Shown: positions 43,465 to 52,060 of the stretch, in pieces
How the letters are laid out: every line of letters begins with the position of its first letter
Numbering within the stretch: position 1 is the first letter of the stretch
Source: Streptomyces flavofungini
GTDB lineage: Bacteria; Actinomycetota; Actinomycetes; Streptomycetales; Streptomycetaceae
Direction: 5' to 3'
Assembly: GCF_014650815.1 (NCBI RefSeq)
Contig: NZ_BMVR01000001.1
Location: 558,001 to 622,000 of the forward strand
DNA length: 64,000 nt
Position numbers and translations under genes: made by a program
Notes under the pieces: model-generated
Seen by the model: the letters and a program-made list of their open reading frames with translations, nothing else
The model's database searches: none
Told to the model about the DNA's origin: nothing

Positions 43465-43545
43465 GGTGGTGGGCCCTGCCGGGGGCTCCCCGACCCCGCC
43501 CCTTCCCGTAACTGGGGGCTACGCCCCCAGACCCCCTTGTCGGCC
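43465..43545. repeat. reverse copy of the 'GGGAAGGGGCGGG' repeat
   Basis: On the minus strand 43507-43465 reads GGGAAGGGGCGGGGTCGGGG and then AGCCCCCGGCAGGGCCCACC. It matches 55376-55418 inside accA1 at 42 of 43 positions. Confidence 0.85.
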
Positions 43546-43553
43546 TGAACGGC

Positions 43554-43625
43554 CTCGTCCTCAAACGCCGGACGGGCTGAGAATGTGCTGGTGAGTTGTC
43601 AGCCCGTCCGGCGTTTGAGGACGAG
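43554..43625. terminator. 27-bp perfect palindrome (dispersed repeat; terminator of the symporter gene)
   Basis: The left arm (43554-43580) and right arm (43599-43625) pair perfectly over 27 bases, with an 18-base loop; the core is CCTCAAACGCCGGACGGGCT. It lies between the symporter stop and the ureohydrolase start, both on the minus strand. Confidence 0.8.
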
Positions 43626-43701
43626 CCGCGAAGCGGCGATCGGCGGGGGTCCAGGGGGCGGCAGCCGCCCGGTTTCTGGGAAGGGGTGGTTTGGGGACTC
43701 T

Positions 43702-45171
43702 TCATGCGGCCACCGAAGCCTCCGGCACCGTCTCCTCGGGCCCGCGCCCAGCGACCCGCTCACGCCAAGCGGCCAGCGTCGCCGCATCAGTGGGCGGCGT
43801 GGCCAGCGACACGGCCACGTACACCACGAGCGAGGTCAACAGCCCGTAATAGATGGGCTCGTTGGCGAGGATGCCGTAGTGCCACATCAGGCCGATGACG
43901 GAGAGCCCGCCGGCGGAGACGGCGGCCAACGCCCCCGCCCCGGTCCCCCGCCGCCACAGCAACCCGCCCAGAATGGGCACGAGCAGCCCACCCACCAGCA
44001 GGTTGTACGCGACGGTCAGCGCCTGGACGACGTCGTTGAGGGCGATGGACACGCAGATGACGGCGATGCCCATGACGAGGATGAAGAGGCGGTTGCCCTT
44101 CACCTCGTCGTGCGGCTCCCCCGCACCCGAGTCCCCGCGCACGGCGCCCCGCACCCGCGCCCAGATGTCGTTGTTGGCGACGGTCGCGCAGGCGATGAGC
44201 GCCCCGGACGAGGTGGACATCACGGCGGCAAGGGCGGCGGCGAGCACCAACCCCCGTACCCCCATGGGCAGTTCGTCCTTGACGATGGTGGCGAAGGCGG
44301 CATCCGCGCTGGGCAGCTTCGGGTACATGACCTTCGCGGCGGTCCCGATGACGGCTCCCGCGAGGGCGTACACGAGGCAGTACGTCCCGGCGACGGTCCC
44401 CCCGTACCGGGCGACCTTGTCACTGCGCGCCGTGAACACGCGCTGCCAGATGTCCTGCCCGATGAGCATGCCGAACGTGTAGATCAGGACGTACGTGAAG
44501 ATCGTCTCGGCGCCGACGCCGAGCGGCGCGAAGTACTCGTCGGGCAGCTTGTCCCGCATCTCGCCGAAGCCACCGGCCTTGACGACGGCGATGGGCAGCA
44601 GCAGGAGCAGCACGCCGACCGTCTTGACGACGAACTGCACCATGTCGGTCAGCGTGATCGACCACATGCCGCCGAGGGTGGAGTACGCGACGACGATGGA
44701 GCCGCCGATGACGATCGCGAGCGTGCGGTTCATGTCGAAGAGGACGTCGAAGATGGTGGCGTACGCGATGGTCGAGGTGACGGCGAGCATCAGCGTGTAC
44801 GCCCACATGACGACGCCGGAGAGGACGCCCGCGCGACCGCCGTAGCGCAGGTCGAGCATCTCGGAGACCGTGTAGACCCGCAGCCGGGCGATGCGCGCCG
44901 AGAAGAAGACCGACAGGGCGAGCAGGCCGAGCCCGATCGTGAACACCATCCACGCGCCGGACAGGCCGTGCGTGTAGCCGAGGCCGACGCCGCCGATGGT
45001 GGACGCGCCGCCGAGGACGATCGCGGCCATCGTGCCGGAGTACATCCACGGCCCGAGGCGACGCCCGGCGACCAGGAATTCGCTCTTCGACTTGGCGCGG
45101 CGCATGCCCCACCAGCCCATGGCCAGCATTCCGGCGAGATAGACGACGATCACTGTGTAGTCGACGGCCAT
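43702..45171 (-). CDS. sodium:solute symporter (SSS family)
   Basis: 489 residues and about 13 hydrophobic helices, beginning VDYTVIVVYLAGMLAMGWWG. Family features include SKSEFLVAGRRLGPWMYSGT, GGASTIGGVGLGYTHGLSGA and AAVMSTSSGALIACATVANN (the Na+-site region). ATG 45171 follows AAGGAGGG with 5-base spacing. It is divergent from pucR and upstream of the ureohydrolase-ThDP genes, so it probably imports the guanidino compound or an amine/amino acid feeding them. Confidence 0.88.
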   Translation of the reverse strand: MAVDYTVIVVYLAGMLAMGWWGMRRAKSKSEFLVAGRRLGPWMYSGTMAAIVLGGASTIGGVGLGYTHGLSGAWMVFTIGLGLLALSVFFSARIARLRVYTVSEMLDLRYGGRAGVLSGVVMWAYTLMLAVTSTIAYATIFDVLFDMNRTLAIVIGGSIVVAYSTLGGMWSITLTDMVQFVVKTVGVLLLLLPIAVVKAGGFGEMRDKLPDEYFAPLGVGAETIFTYVLIYTFGMLIGQDIWQRVFTARSDKVARYGGTVAGTYCLVYALAGAVIGTAAKVMYPKLPSADAAFATIVKDELPMGVRGLVLAAALAAVMSTSSGALIACATVANNDIWARVRGAVRGDSGAGEPHDEVKGNRLFILVMGIAVICVSIALNDVVQALTVAYNLLVGGLLVPILGGLLWRRGTGAGALAAVSAGGLSVIGLMWHYGILANEPIYYGLLTSLVVYVAVSLATPPTDAATLAAWRERVAGRGPEETVPEASVAA

Positions 45172-45304
45172 GGAGGCCCTCCTTGCGCGCTCGGTCGGTG
45201 GCGTGTCGTGCGGGTGGAGTGCTGCGGCGACCGGCCGCGGGGACATCCGCCCGTACCCGAGGCCCCGGTCGGCACGACCCTAGGTGGCCGGAAAGCGACG
45301 CTGA

Positions 45305-45323
45305 AGTGTACGTTTCCTACACT
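45305..45323. promoter_or_regulatory. candidate PucR operator
   Basis: AGTGTA-CGTTTCC-TACACT is a perfect 6-7-6 inverted repeat in the 180-base divergent region between symporter and pucR, 29 bases before the pucR ATG. Confidence 0.6.
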
Positions 45324-45351
45324 CGCCGAGCGGTGGATGGAGGAAGTGTCC

Positions 45352-47100
45352 ATGGTGCCGAACCCCGAACCCGCGCCGCCGCCGTCGCCGACACCACGGG
45401 ACGCGTCCGCCACACCGTCGGCGACACCAGCACCACCCCCTCCCCCCGCCGCTCCCCCGACCCCGCCCGTCCCCCTGACCGCCCTGCTCGCCCACGAGGA
45501 GCTGGGCCTGCGCCAGATCGCGGGCCCGGACGCGGCGCGCACCGGCGCCGTCGTGCACTGGGTGCACACCTCGGAGATGGCCGACCCGTACCCGTACCTG
45601 CTGGGCGGCGAGCTGCTGCTCACGGCCGGGGTGCACGTGCCGGCGGCGGACGCGGACGGCGCGGCCGACCGCCTGGACGCGTACGCGGCGCGCATCGTGG
45701 CGGCGGGCGGCGCCGCGCTCGGCTTCGGGGTGGCCCCCGTCCACGACACGGTGCCGCAGGCTCTGGTCGAGGCCTGCGAACGGCACGGCCTCCCCCTCCT
45801 GGAGGTGCCCCCGCGCACGACGTTCAGCGGCATCGCCCGCGCGGTGTGGCAACTCATGGCCGAGGCCCGGCACGCCGAACTGCGCCGCGTCGCCCAGGCC
45901 CAACAGGGCCTCGCGGCAGCGGCGTCCCGCCCGGACCCGGTACCGGCCCTGCTCCGGCAACTGGCGGCGCGCCTCGGCGGGTACGCGGCGCTGTACGGCC
46001 CGGACGGGACGCCCACCCAGGCGGCGGGGACGTCGCCGGAGGCGGCGGCGGGGGTGGCGTTGGGGCGGCTGGTGGGGGTGGTCAATCCGGGTGCGGTGCC
46101 GGGCGCCGTCGTGGGTGCGGGGCAGGGGCAGGCGGGGGTGGCGGGCCAGCCGGGGCACGTCGGCCAGGCGGGCCAGACGGGCCAGGCGGGCCAGGCGGGC
46201 CAGGCCGAGCGGGCTCCGCGTCCGGCGCCCGCCTCCGCCACCGACACCGTCACCGGCACCCACCTCGCGGCGTACGCACTCGCCGGGGCCCACGGGCTCG
46301 CGCTCGGGGTGGCCACGCGGCAGCGGGAGCCGGGCGACCACACGCTGGCCGGGGTCGCCGCCGTGCTCCTGTCGCTGCTGACCGCGCCGCACCAGGGCGC
46401 GGCCGAGTCCGCCCGGTCGGCGGCGCTGGTGGGGCTGCTGCTGGGCGCGGAACCGGAGGACGTGGCGCCCCTGCTCGGCGCCGGAAGCTGGACCGTCGTC
46501 CACGCGCGCGTACGACGCGGCGACCACGAGCGGCCCCCGCCCACCCCGGCGTCCCTGGCGGCGGCCCTCGGCAGCACGCTGGCGGACGACGGCAGGCGGG
46601 CCGAGGGCTACGCCGAGACCCGGGCCGACGCGGCGGCGGACGGCACCCCCCACCCCGTACGCCTGCTGCTGCCCGCCGACCGGGAACCCGCCCCGCAGAG
46701 CGGCTGGACGCTCGGGGTCTCCGCGCCCGCCGGGGCCGGCGCCCTGCCCGCCGCCGACGCGCAGGCCGCGCGGGCCCTGCGTCGGGCCGAGGCGACGCGG
46801 GTGCCGCTGGTGCGGCACCGCGAGACCGGTCTGGCCGGGCTTGTCGCACCGGCCGAGGCCGACGCGCACGCGCGGGCGCTGCTCGCCCCGCTCGGCGGGG
46901 GGCCGCTCGCCGAGACGCTGCGCACCTGGCTGTCCCTGCACGGCAGTTGGGACCGTACGGCCGCCGCACTGGCCGTGCACCGCAACACCGTCCGTCAGCG
47001 CATCACCCGCTGCGCGGCGCTGCTGGACGCGGACCTGGACGACCCGGACGTCCGCATGGAGTTGTGGTTCGCCCTGGGCCGCACGGACGGGGTGGGCTGA
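45352..47100 (+). CDS. PucR-family transcriptional regulator
   Basis: 582 residues. The N-terminal PucR purine-catabolism-type domain is at ~40-180 (LTALLAHEELGLRQIAGPDA, LLGGELLLTAGVHVPAADAD). A variable middle region carries a Gly/Gln repeat (GQAGQTGQAGQAGQAERA, ~265-285). The C-terminal helix-turn-helix is SWDRTAAALAVHRNTVRQRI near 545-570. ATG 45352 has GGAGGA at 45339-45344. Family members sense small nitrogen metabolites. Its divergence from the symporter implies that it controls uptake and breakdown of the imported compound. Confidence 0.9.
   Translation: MVPNPEPAPPPSPTPRDASATPSATPAPPPPPAAPPTPPVPLTALLAHEELGLRQIAGPDAARTGAVVHWVHTSEMADPYPYLLGGELLLTAGVHVPAADADGAADRLDAYAARIVAAGGAALGFGVAPVHDTVPQALVEACERHGLPLLEVPPRTTFSGIARAVWQLMAEARHAELRRVAQAQQGLAAAASRPDPVPALLRQLAARLGGYAALYGPDGTPTQAAGTSPEAAAGVALGRLVGVVNPGAVPGAVVGAGQGQAGVAGQPGHVGQAGQTGQAGQAGQAERAPRPAPASATDTVTGTHLAAYALAGAHGLALGVATRQREPGDHTLAGVAAVLLSLLTAPHQGAAESARSAALVGLLLGAEPEDVAPLLGAGSWTVVHARVRRGDHERPPPTPASLAAALGSTLADDGRRAEGYAETRADAAADGTPHPVRLLLPADREPAPQSGWTLGVSAPAGAGALPAADAQAARALRRAEATRVPLVRHRETGLAGLVAPAEADAHARALLAPLGGGPLAETLRTWLSLHGSWDRTAAALAVHRNTVRQRITRCAALLDADLDDPDVRMELWFALGRTDGVG
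46142..46206. repeat. 9-bp tandem repeat inside pucR
   Basis: Units of GGCCAGRCG/GGCCAGGCG encode GQAGQ-type residues in frame, in the linker between the sensor and HTH regions. Confidence 0.75.
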
Positions 47101-47349
47101 GCACGGGTAGCCGCACGGCCCCGGAGCGACGGGCGACGGGGCGACGGCCGTACTCGCAGGCGACACCGGCCGCCCGCCCCCGTGACCCGCCCCGAGAGCC
47201 CCGAGCCGTACGCACCGGAGTGGTCAGGGGCCTCCGCACGCCCCCAGGACGCCCCCGCACCGCCCCGCCCCCGGAACGTGAGTCGCCGCACAGGTCCAGC
47301 GTGCGGGACGGCCCGCGCCGGGGTCGTTGACGACGGCACAATGGGTCGT

Positions 47350-48138
47350 ATGCCGATACCCAGCCGCGCCGCGCTCGTCGATCATCTCGTCCGCACCCGC
47401 ATCGCGGGCGATGTCGCGACGCCCCGCGACAACAACCTCTCCCACTACCGCAAACTCGCGAACGGCGACCGCCACTACTGGCTGGGGCTCGAACTGGGCG
47501 ACCGCTGGACCGACGAGCAGGACGTGCTCGCGGTGATGGCCGAGCGCTGCGGCGTGAACGACGACCCCGAGTACCGCCAGGGGCAGGACACCATCGACCC
47601 GGAGCTGACCGTCGACGCCCTGGAGCGCATGGCCGGGCGGCTGCGCAAGGCCGCTTCCGCCCAGGAGCGCGTGCTCTTCGCCACCGGTCACCCCGGCGGC
47701 CTCCTCGACGTGCACCGCGCCACCGCCGCGGCCCTGCGCGCCGCGGGCTGCGAGATCGTCGTCATCCCGGAGGGCCTCACCGCCGACGAGGGCTTCGTCT
47801 TCCAGTTCGCGGACGTCGCCGTCCTGGAGCGCGGCGCGACCCTCTGGCACACCCACTCCCCCGAGCCGATGAACGCCATCCTGGACGGCCTGCTGCGCGA
47901 GGAGCGGCCCCTGCCGGACCTCGTCGTCGCCGACCACGGCTGGGCGGGCCGCGCGGGCCAGCGCGGGATCGACTCCGTCGGGTACGCGGACTGCAACGAC
48001 CCCGCCCTGTTCATCGGCGAGGCCGAGGGGACCGTGCAGGTCACGGTGCCGCTCGACGACCACGTGACCAGTCCGCGGTTCTATGACCCGCTGACGGCGT
48101 ACCTGCTGGACGCGGCGGGGCTCGGGGGAGCTGTCTAA
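47350..48138 (+). CDS. phosphatase-annotated conserved actinobacterial protein
   Basis: 262 residues, strongly charged and soluble: SRAALVDHLVRTRIAGDVAT, NLSHYRKLANGDRHYWLGLE, VLFATGHPGGLLDVHRATAA, VADHGWAGRAGQRGIDSVGY. I recognise it as a conserved Streptomyces family usually labelled 'phosphatase', but I see no classical phosphatase motif; the His/Asp-rich segments could bind metal. ATG 47350 (MPIPSRAAL) was chosen over 47341 because it matches the family N-terminus. A TTGACG is seen ~20 bases upstream, so a short leader is possible. Confidence 0.7.
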   Translation: MPIPSRAALVDHLVRTRIAGDVATPRDNNLSHYRKLANGDRHYWLGLELGDRWTDEQDVLAVMAERCGVNDDPEYRQGQDTIDPELTVDALERMAGRLRKAASAQERVLFATGHPGGLLDVHRATAAALRAAGCEIVVIPEGLTADEGFVFQFADVAVLERGATLWHTHSPEPMNAILDGLLREERPLPDLVVADHGWAGRAGQRGIDSVGYADCNDPALFIGEAEGTVQVTVPLDDHVTSPRFYDPLTAYLLDAAGLGGAV

Positions 48139-48162
48139 GCCCGTCCGTCGTTCGAGGACGAG
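48138..48162. repeat. dispersed 'AGCCCGTCCGGCGTTTGAGG' repeat, degenerate copy
   Basis: AGCCCGTCCGTCGTTCGAGG then ACGAG. It overlaps the preceding stop codon and lies between convergent genes. Confidence 0.65.
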
Positions 48163-48180
48163 CGAGGCCGAAGGCCGCGA

Positions 48181-49104
48181 TCAACGGTGCCCCGGCGTCG
48201 GGTCGAGGTACACACGGCTCACCGCGGGAAAGCGGGCCTGGATTCGTTGAGCCATCCGGTCGCAGGCCAGCTCGATGTCGGCAGCCGTGGACACGTCCCG
48301 GAAGTCCACCTTGGCGGCGACCAGCGCCTCCTTCGGGCCCTGGAGCAGCGTGGTCAGCTCCAGTACGGCCACCACGTGCGGGTCCGCGAGGAGTTCGGCC
48401 CGCACCGCGTCCCGGATCGGCTTCGGCAGCGGCCGCCCGATGAGCAGCTCCGCGTTCGCGTGCCCGAGGACCCACGCCACGTACACGAGCAGCACGCCGA
48501 TGCACAGCGACGCGATGCCGTCCCAGACGCCGGAGCCGGTGAGCTGGCCGCCGAGCAGGCCGCCCGCGGCGAGCACGAGGCCCGCGAGGGCGGCCGAGTC
48601 CTCCATGACGACGGCCTTCACCGCGGTGTCGGGCGTGTGCCGCAGGTAGTGCTTGACGTGCACCCCGAACCGGTCGGCCTCGCCCCGCGCCTGCTTGAGG
48701 CCGGTGCGCAGGGAGTAGCCCTCCAGGAGGAAGGCGACGCCGAGGACGAGGTACGAGACGAGCGGGTCGCCCGGTTCCTCGCCGTGCGTGAGGGTGTGGA
48801 CGCCGTCGTACACGGCGAAGACGCCGCCGCCGACGAACGTGGCGACGGAGGCGAGCAGCGCCCAGATGTAGCGGGCGCCGCCGTAGCCGAGCGGATGGTC
48901 CTCGTCGGCGGGGCGCCGCGCGCTCCGCAGCGAGACGAGCAGCATCAGCTCCGTGACGGTGTCGGCCACGGAGTGCGCCGCCTCCGACAGCATCGCGCTG
49001 GATCCGCTGAGCACCCCGGCGGCGGCCTTGGCGACGGCGATGCCGAGGTTGGCGAGGGCGGCGACGAGAACGGTGACGGTGCTTTCGGCTGCGGGTTCAC
49101 CCAT
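48181..49104 (-). CDS. cation diffusion facilitator (Zn2+/divalent metal exporter)
   Basis: 307 residues, CDF family; exports divalent cations by proton antiport. Six helices start STVTVLVAALANLGIAVAKA. The metal site residues are in SSAMLSEAAHSVADT (HxxxD) and AVVMEDSAALAGLVLAAGG (second pair). The C-terminal cytoplasmic domain includes LADPHVVAVLELTTLLQGPK. HPLGYGGARYIW is a family signature. No histidine-rich loop, so metal specificity cannot be assigned. Convergent with the upstream phosphatase-annotated gene. Confidence 0.9.
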   Translation of the reverse strand: MGEPAAESTVTVLVAALANLGIAVAKAAAGVLSGSSAMLSEAAHSVADTVTELMLLVSLRSARRPADEDHPLGYGGARYIWALLASVATFVGGGVFAVYDGVHTLTHGEEPGDPLVSYLVLGVAFLLEGYSLRTGLKQARGEADRFGVHVKHYLRHTPDTAVKAVVMEDSAALAGLVLAAGGLLGGQLTGSGVWDGIASLCIGVLLVYVAWVLGHANAELLIGRPLPKPIRDAVRAELLADPHVVAVLELTTLLQGPKEALVAAKVDFRDVSTAADIELACDRMAQRIQARFPAVSRVYLDPTPGHR

Positions 49105-49149
49105 GGTGGGGCAGTATGCCGGAATTATGACCGCGGAGCGGCCGGGATC

Positions 49150-50031
49150 TCAGTCCCGGGGAACCCGGACCACACCCTCCTGGATCACCGTCACGGCCAG
49201 CTTCCCGTCCCTCGTCCAGATCCGCCCCTGGCCGAGGCCGCGCCCGCCCCCGGACGACGGGGACTCCTGGTCGTAGAGGAGCCACTCGTCCGCCCGGAAC
49301 GGCCGGTGGAACCACATGGCGTGGTCGAGCGAGGCGCCGACGACGTCCCCGACGGCCCACCCGCCGCGCCCGTGGGCGAGCAGGACGGAGTCGAGGAGCG
49401 TCATGTCGGAGACGTACGTGGCGAGGCAGAGGTGCAGGAGGGAGCCCGCGGGCTCCGCGCCCAGCTTGCCGTTGGTGCGGAACCAGACCTGGGACCGCGC
49501 CTGCCGGGGCGCGCCGACGCTGGCGAACGGCGGCTCGTCCACGTACCGCAGGTCGACGGCGGCCCGCGCTTCGAGGAGCCGCCGCACGACGTCGGCTCCG
49601 AGCACGTCCTCGTACCGGGGCAGCGAATCCGCGGCGGTGGGCAGCGTCTCCGGGTCGGGCGCGGGCGGCATCGCGTCCTGGTGCTCCAGGCCCTCCTCGT
49701 ACGCCTGGAACGACGCGGAGAGGTGGAAGATCGGCTGCCCGTGCTGCACGGCGACGACGCGGCGCGTGGTGAAGGAGCGCCCGTCGCGGATGCGGTCGAC
49801 GGTGTAGACGATGGGCGCGCCCGGGTCGCCGGGGCGCAGGAAGTAGGCGTGCAGGGAGTGCGCGGGCCGTTCGCCGGGGACCGTGCGCCCGGCGGCGACG
49901 AGGGCCTGCGCGGCGACCTGGCCGCCGAAGACGCGCGGCACCAGCGACGTCCGGCTGACGCCGCGGAAGATCTCCTCCTCGACCCGTTCCAGGTCGAGGA
50001 GGCCGAGCAGGCTGTCGAGTTCCTCGCTCAT
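49150..50031 (-). CDS. tesB: acyl-CoA thioesterase II
   Basis: 293 residues, double hot-dog fold, hydrolysing acyl-CoA to free acid and CoA. Seen: RTSLVPRVFGGQVAAQALVA, PAHSLHAYFLRPGDPGAPIV (Asp region), DAMPPAPDPETLP and LAHGRGGWAVGDVVGASLDH AMWFHRPF typical of TesB. ATG 50031 lies 7 bases after the stop of the acyl-CoA dehydrogenase, so the two are one operon. Confidence 0.93.
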   Translation of the reverse strand: MSEELDSLLGLLDLERVEEEIFRGVSRTSLVPRVFGGQVAAQALVAAGRTVPGERPAHSLHAYFLRPGDPGAPIVYTVDRIRDGRSFTTRRVVAVQHGQPIFHLSASFQAYEEGLEHQDAMPPAPDPETLPTAADSLPRYEDVLGADVVRRLLEARAAVDLRYVDEPPFASVGAPRQARSQVWFRTNGKLGAEPAGSLLHLCLATYVSDMTLLDSVLLAHGRGGWAVGDVVGASLDHAMWFHRPFRADEWLLYDQESPSSGGGRGLGQGRIWTRDGKLAVTVIQEGVVRVPRD

Positions 50032-50038
50032 CGGCGAG

Positions 50039-51196
50039 TTACAGACCCATCGACTTCGCGATGATCATCTTCATGACCTCGCTGGTGCCGCCGTAGATGC
50101 GGTTGACGCGGTTGTCCGCGTACAGGCGGGCGATCGGGTACTCGTTCATGAAGCCGTAGCCGCCGTGCAGCTGGAGGCAGCGGTCGATGACGCGGTGCGC
50201 GACCTCGGTGCAGAACAGCTTCGCGGAGGCGGCCTCGGCGGGGGTCAGCTCGCCCGCGTCCAGGGCCTCCAGGGCGCGGTCGGCGACGGCCTCGGCGGCG
50301 TCCACCTCGGCCTGGCAGGCGGCCAGTTCGAACTTGGTGTTCTGGAACGAGGCGACCGGCTTGCCGAAGACGGCCCGCTCCTGGACGTACTCCTTGGCGA
50401 ACCGCACGGCCGCCTTGGCCTGCGCGTACGCGCCGAAGGCGATGCCCCAGCGCTCGGAGGCGAGGTTGTGGCCGAGGTAGTGGAAGCCCTTGTTCTCCTC
50501 GCCGAGCAGGTCGTCGACGGGGACCTCGACGTCCACGAAGGCCAGTTCGGCGGTGTCGGAGACCTTCAGGCCGAGCTTGTCGAGCTTGCGGCCGACGGAG
50601 TAGCCCGCGGACTTGGTGTCGACGGCGAAGAGCGAGATGCCGAAGCGGCGGTCGTCCTCGCGCGGGGCGGAGGTGCGGGCGCAGACGATCACGCGGTCGG
50701 CGTGCACGCCGCCGGTGATGAAGGTCTTGGCGCCGTTGAGGACGTAGTGCGTGCCGTCGGCGGAGAGCTTGGCGGTGGTCTTCATGCCCGCGACGTCGGA
50801 GCCGGTGCCGGGCTCGGTCATGGCGAGCGCCCACATCTCCTCGCCGGAGACGAACTTGGGCAGGAAGCGCTTCTTCTGCTCGTCGGTGGCGAGCATCTCG
50901 ATGTACGGCAGGCCGAGCAGGACGTGCACGCCGGAGCCGCCGAAGGAGACGCCCGCGCGGGCCGTCTCCTCGTACATGACCGCCTCGAACTTGTGCGAGT
51001 CGATGCCCGCGCCGCCGAACTCCTCGGGGACGCGGATGCCGAAGACGCCGAGCTCGCCGAGCTTGTAGTAGAAGTCCCGGGGCGCCTGGCCCGCCGCGAA
51101 CCACTCGTCGTAGACCGGGACGACCTCGGCCTCGATGAAGGCCCGGACGGTTTCCCGGAATGCCTCGTGGTCCTCGTTGAAGACGGTACGCCGCAC
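50039..51196 (-). CDS. acyl-CoA dehydrogenase
   Basis: 385 residues, FAD-dependent. N-terminal MRRTVFNEDHEAFRETVRAF; active-site flavin region MWALAMTEPGTGSDVAGMKT; C-terminal LHGGYGFMNEYPIARLYADN and RIYGGTSEVMKMIIAKSMGL. The catalytic-Glu position of medium-chain enzymes (YEGT) is Gly here (YGGT), which fits long-chain/isovaleryl-type enzymes with the base elsewhere. GTG 51196 has GGGAG 6 bases upstream and matches the family start; the ATG at 51238 would add 14 residues and overlaps a palindrome. Operon with tesB. Confidence 0.9.
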   Translation of the reverse strand: MRRTVFNEDHEAFRETVRAFIEAEVVPVYDEWFAAGQAPRDFYYKLGELGVFGIRVPEEFGGAGIDSHKFEAVMYEETARAGVSFGGSGVHVLLGLPYIEMLATDEQKKRFLPKFVSGEEMWALAMTEPGTGSDVAGMKTTAKLSADGTHYVLNGAKTFITGGVHADRVIVCARTSAPREDDRRFGISLFAVDTKSAGYSVGRKLDKLGLKVSDTAELAFVDVEVPVDDLLGEENKGFHYLGHNLASERWGIAFGAYAQAKAAVRFAKEYVQERAVFGKPVASFQNTKFELAACQAEVDAAEAVADRALEALDAGELTPAEAASAKLFCTEVAHRVIDRCLQLHGGYGFMNEYPIARLYADNRVNRIYGGTSEVMKMIIAKSMGL

Positions 51197-51220
51197 GACT
51201 GCTCCCTGGGTCACGGATCC

Positions 51221-51236
51221 GACTAAGCGCTTGCTC
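51221..51236. promoter_or_regulatory. TetR-type (KstR2-like) palindrome upstream of the acyl-CoA dehydrogenase operon
   Basis: GACTAAGCGCTTGCTC has the perfect AAGCGCTT core (51225-51232) and, on the minus strand, reads GAGCAAGCGCTTAGTC, close to the AnCAAGnnCTTGnT class. It sits 25 bases before the chosen GTG. Confidence 0.5.
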
Positions 51237-51332
51237 ATCCTGAGGTTACCGGTGAGTTCCGGTGACCGTCCAGGGCACAATCCGTGACCGTCGGCCACCG
51301 CGCCCTTGATCGCGGCCCGCGGCCCGGCCCGC

Positions 51333-51352
51333 CCTCAAACGCCGGACGGGCT
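51333..51352. repeat. dispersed 'CCTCAAACGCCGGACGGGCT' repeat
   Basis: Exact 20-base copy of the core repeat, single arm only, between the TetR and acyl-CoA dehydrogenase genes. Confidence 0.7.
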
Positions 51353-51380
51353 TGTTCCCCTCCCCCGACCGTCGGGGGGT

Positions 51381-51977
51381 TCAGCCCCCTTCGGCCGCCG
51401 CCGCCAGCGCCCCGTGCGCCAAGCGGTTCAGCAGATCCGCCATCGCCTCCCGGTCCGGCAGCGAACCCGGGCGGCCCAGGTGCGGCGTCGAGTTCAGGAG
51501 GCCGAACACCGCGTGCACCGACGCCCGCGCCTCCGCCTCGGCGAGCCCGGCGTACACCTCCCGCACCGCGGAAACCCACAGCTCGACGTACCGCCGTTGC
51601 AGCGAGCGGACCAGTTTGCGGTCGCTGTCCCGCAGGCGGTCCAGCTCGCGGTCGTGGAGAGTGATCAGCGGGCGGTCGTCGAGGGCGAAGTCGATGTGAC
51701 CCTCGACGAGCGAGTCGAGCACGGCGCCGGGCGACCCCGCGGCCTCCGCGGCCCGGCGTTCGCCGCCCCGCAGCAGCTGCTCGCTGATGCCCACGAGGAG
51801 TTCGGCCAGCATCGCGTCCTTGCCCGCGAAGTGGCGGTAGAGGCCGGGCCCGCTGATGCCGACGGCGGCCCCTATCTCGTCCACGCCGACGCCGTGGAAG
51901 CCGCGCTCGGCGAACAGCCGGGCGGCTTCCTTGAGGATCTGCTCGCGGCGGGTGGGGGCGTCGGTCCTGGTGGCCAT
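51381..51977 (-). CDS. TetR-family regulator, likely of the accD1-accA1-hmgL-acdH operon
   Basis: 198 residues. TetR HTH: REQILKEAARLFAERGFHGV and IGAAVGISGPGLYRHFAGKD. The C-terminal ligand domain includes VLDSLVEGHIDFALDDRPLI and RYVELWVSAVREVYAGLAEA (SACE_7040/LiuR-like). ATG 51977 starts the conserved frame; an earlier ATG at 51998 is possible. Divergent from accD1 with two operator-like sites between (52000-52044). It probably represses leucine/acyl-CoA catabolism and responds to a CoA ester, by analogy with actinobacterial TetR regulators of this position. Confidence 0.87.
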   Translation of the reverse strand: MATRTDAPTRREQILKEAARLFAERGFHGVGVDEIGAAVGISGPGLYRHFAGKDAMLAELLVGISEQLLRGGERRAAEAAGSPGAVLDSLVEGHIDFALDDRPLITLHDRELDRLRDSDRKLVRSLQRRYVELWVSAVREVYAGLAEAEARASVHAVFGLLNSTPHLGRPGSLPDREAMADLLNRLAHGALAAAAEGG

Positions 51978-51999
51978 GGAAACAATTCTAGACAGCACG

Positions 52000-52015
52000 G
52001 TTAGCGGTCGTTAAC
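52000..52015. promoter_or_regulatory. TetR operator box 1
   Basis: GTTAGCGGTCGTTAAC, 16 bases, imperfect inverted repeat between tetR and accD1. Box 2 is its reverse-oriented relative. Confidence 0.7.
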
Positions 52016-52028
52016 CTTGGCGACATAC

Positions 52029-52044
52029 GTTAACGCTCACTAAC
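52029..52044. promoter_or_regulatory. TetR operator box 2
   Basis: GTTAACGCTCACTAAC; its complement GTTAGTGAGCGTTAAC matches box 1 at 13 of 16 positions. It ends 16 bases before the accD1 ATG. Two dimer sites 29 bp apart suggest control of both divergent genes. Confidence 0.7.
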
Positions 52045-52060
52045 AGCGGGAGCACAGCGG

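Noticed and set aside
50039..51298. Longer starts for the acyl-CoA dehydrogenase at 51298 or 51238
   Set aside because: They overlap the AAGCGCTT palindrome; GTG 51196 has the Shine-Dalgarno sequence and the family N-terminus.
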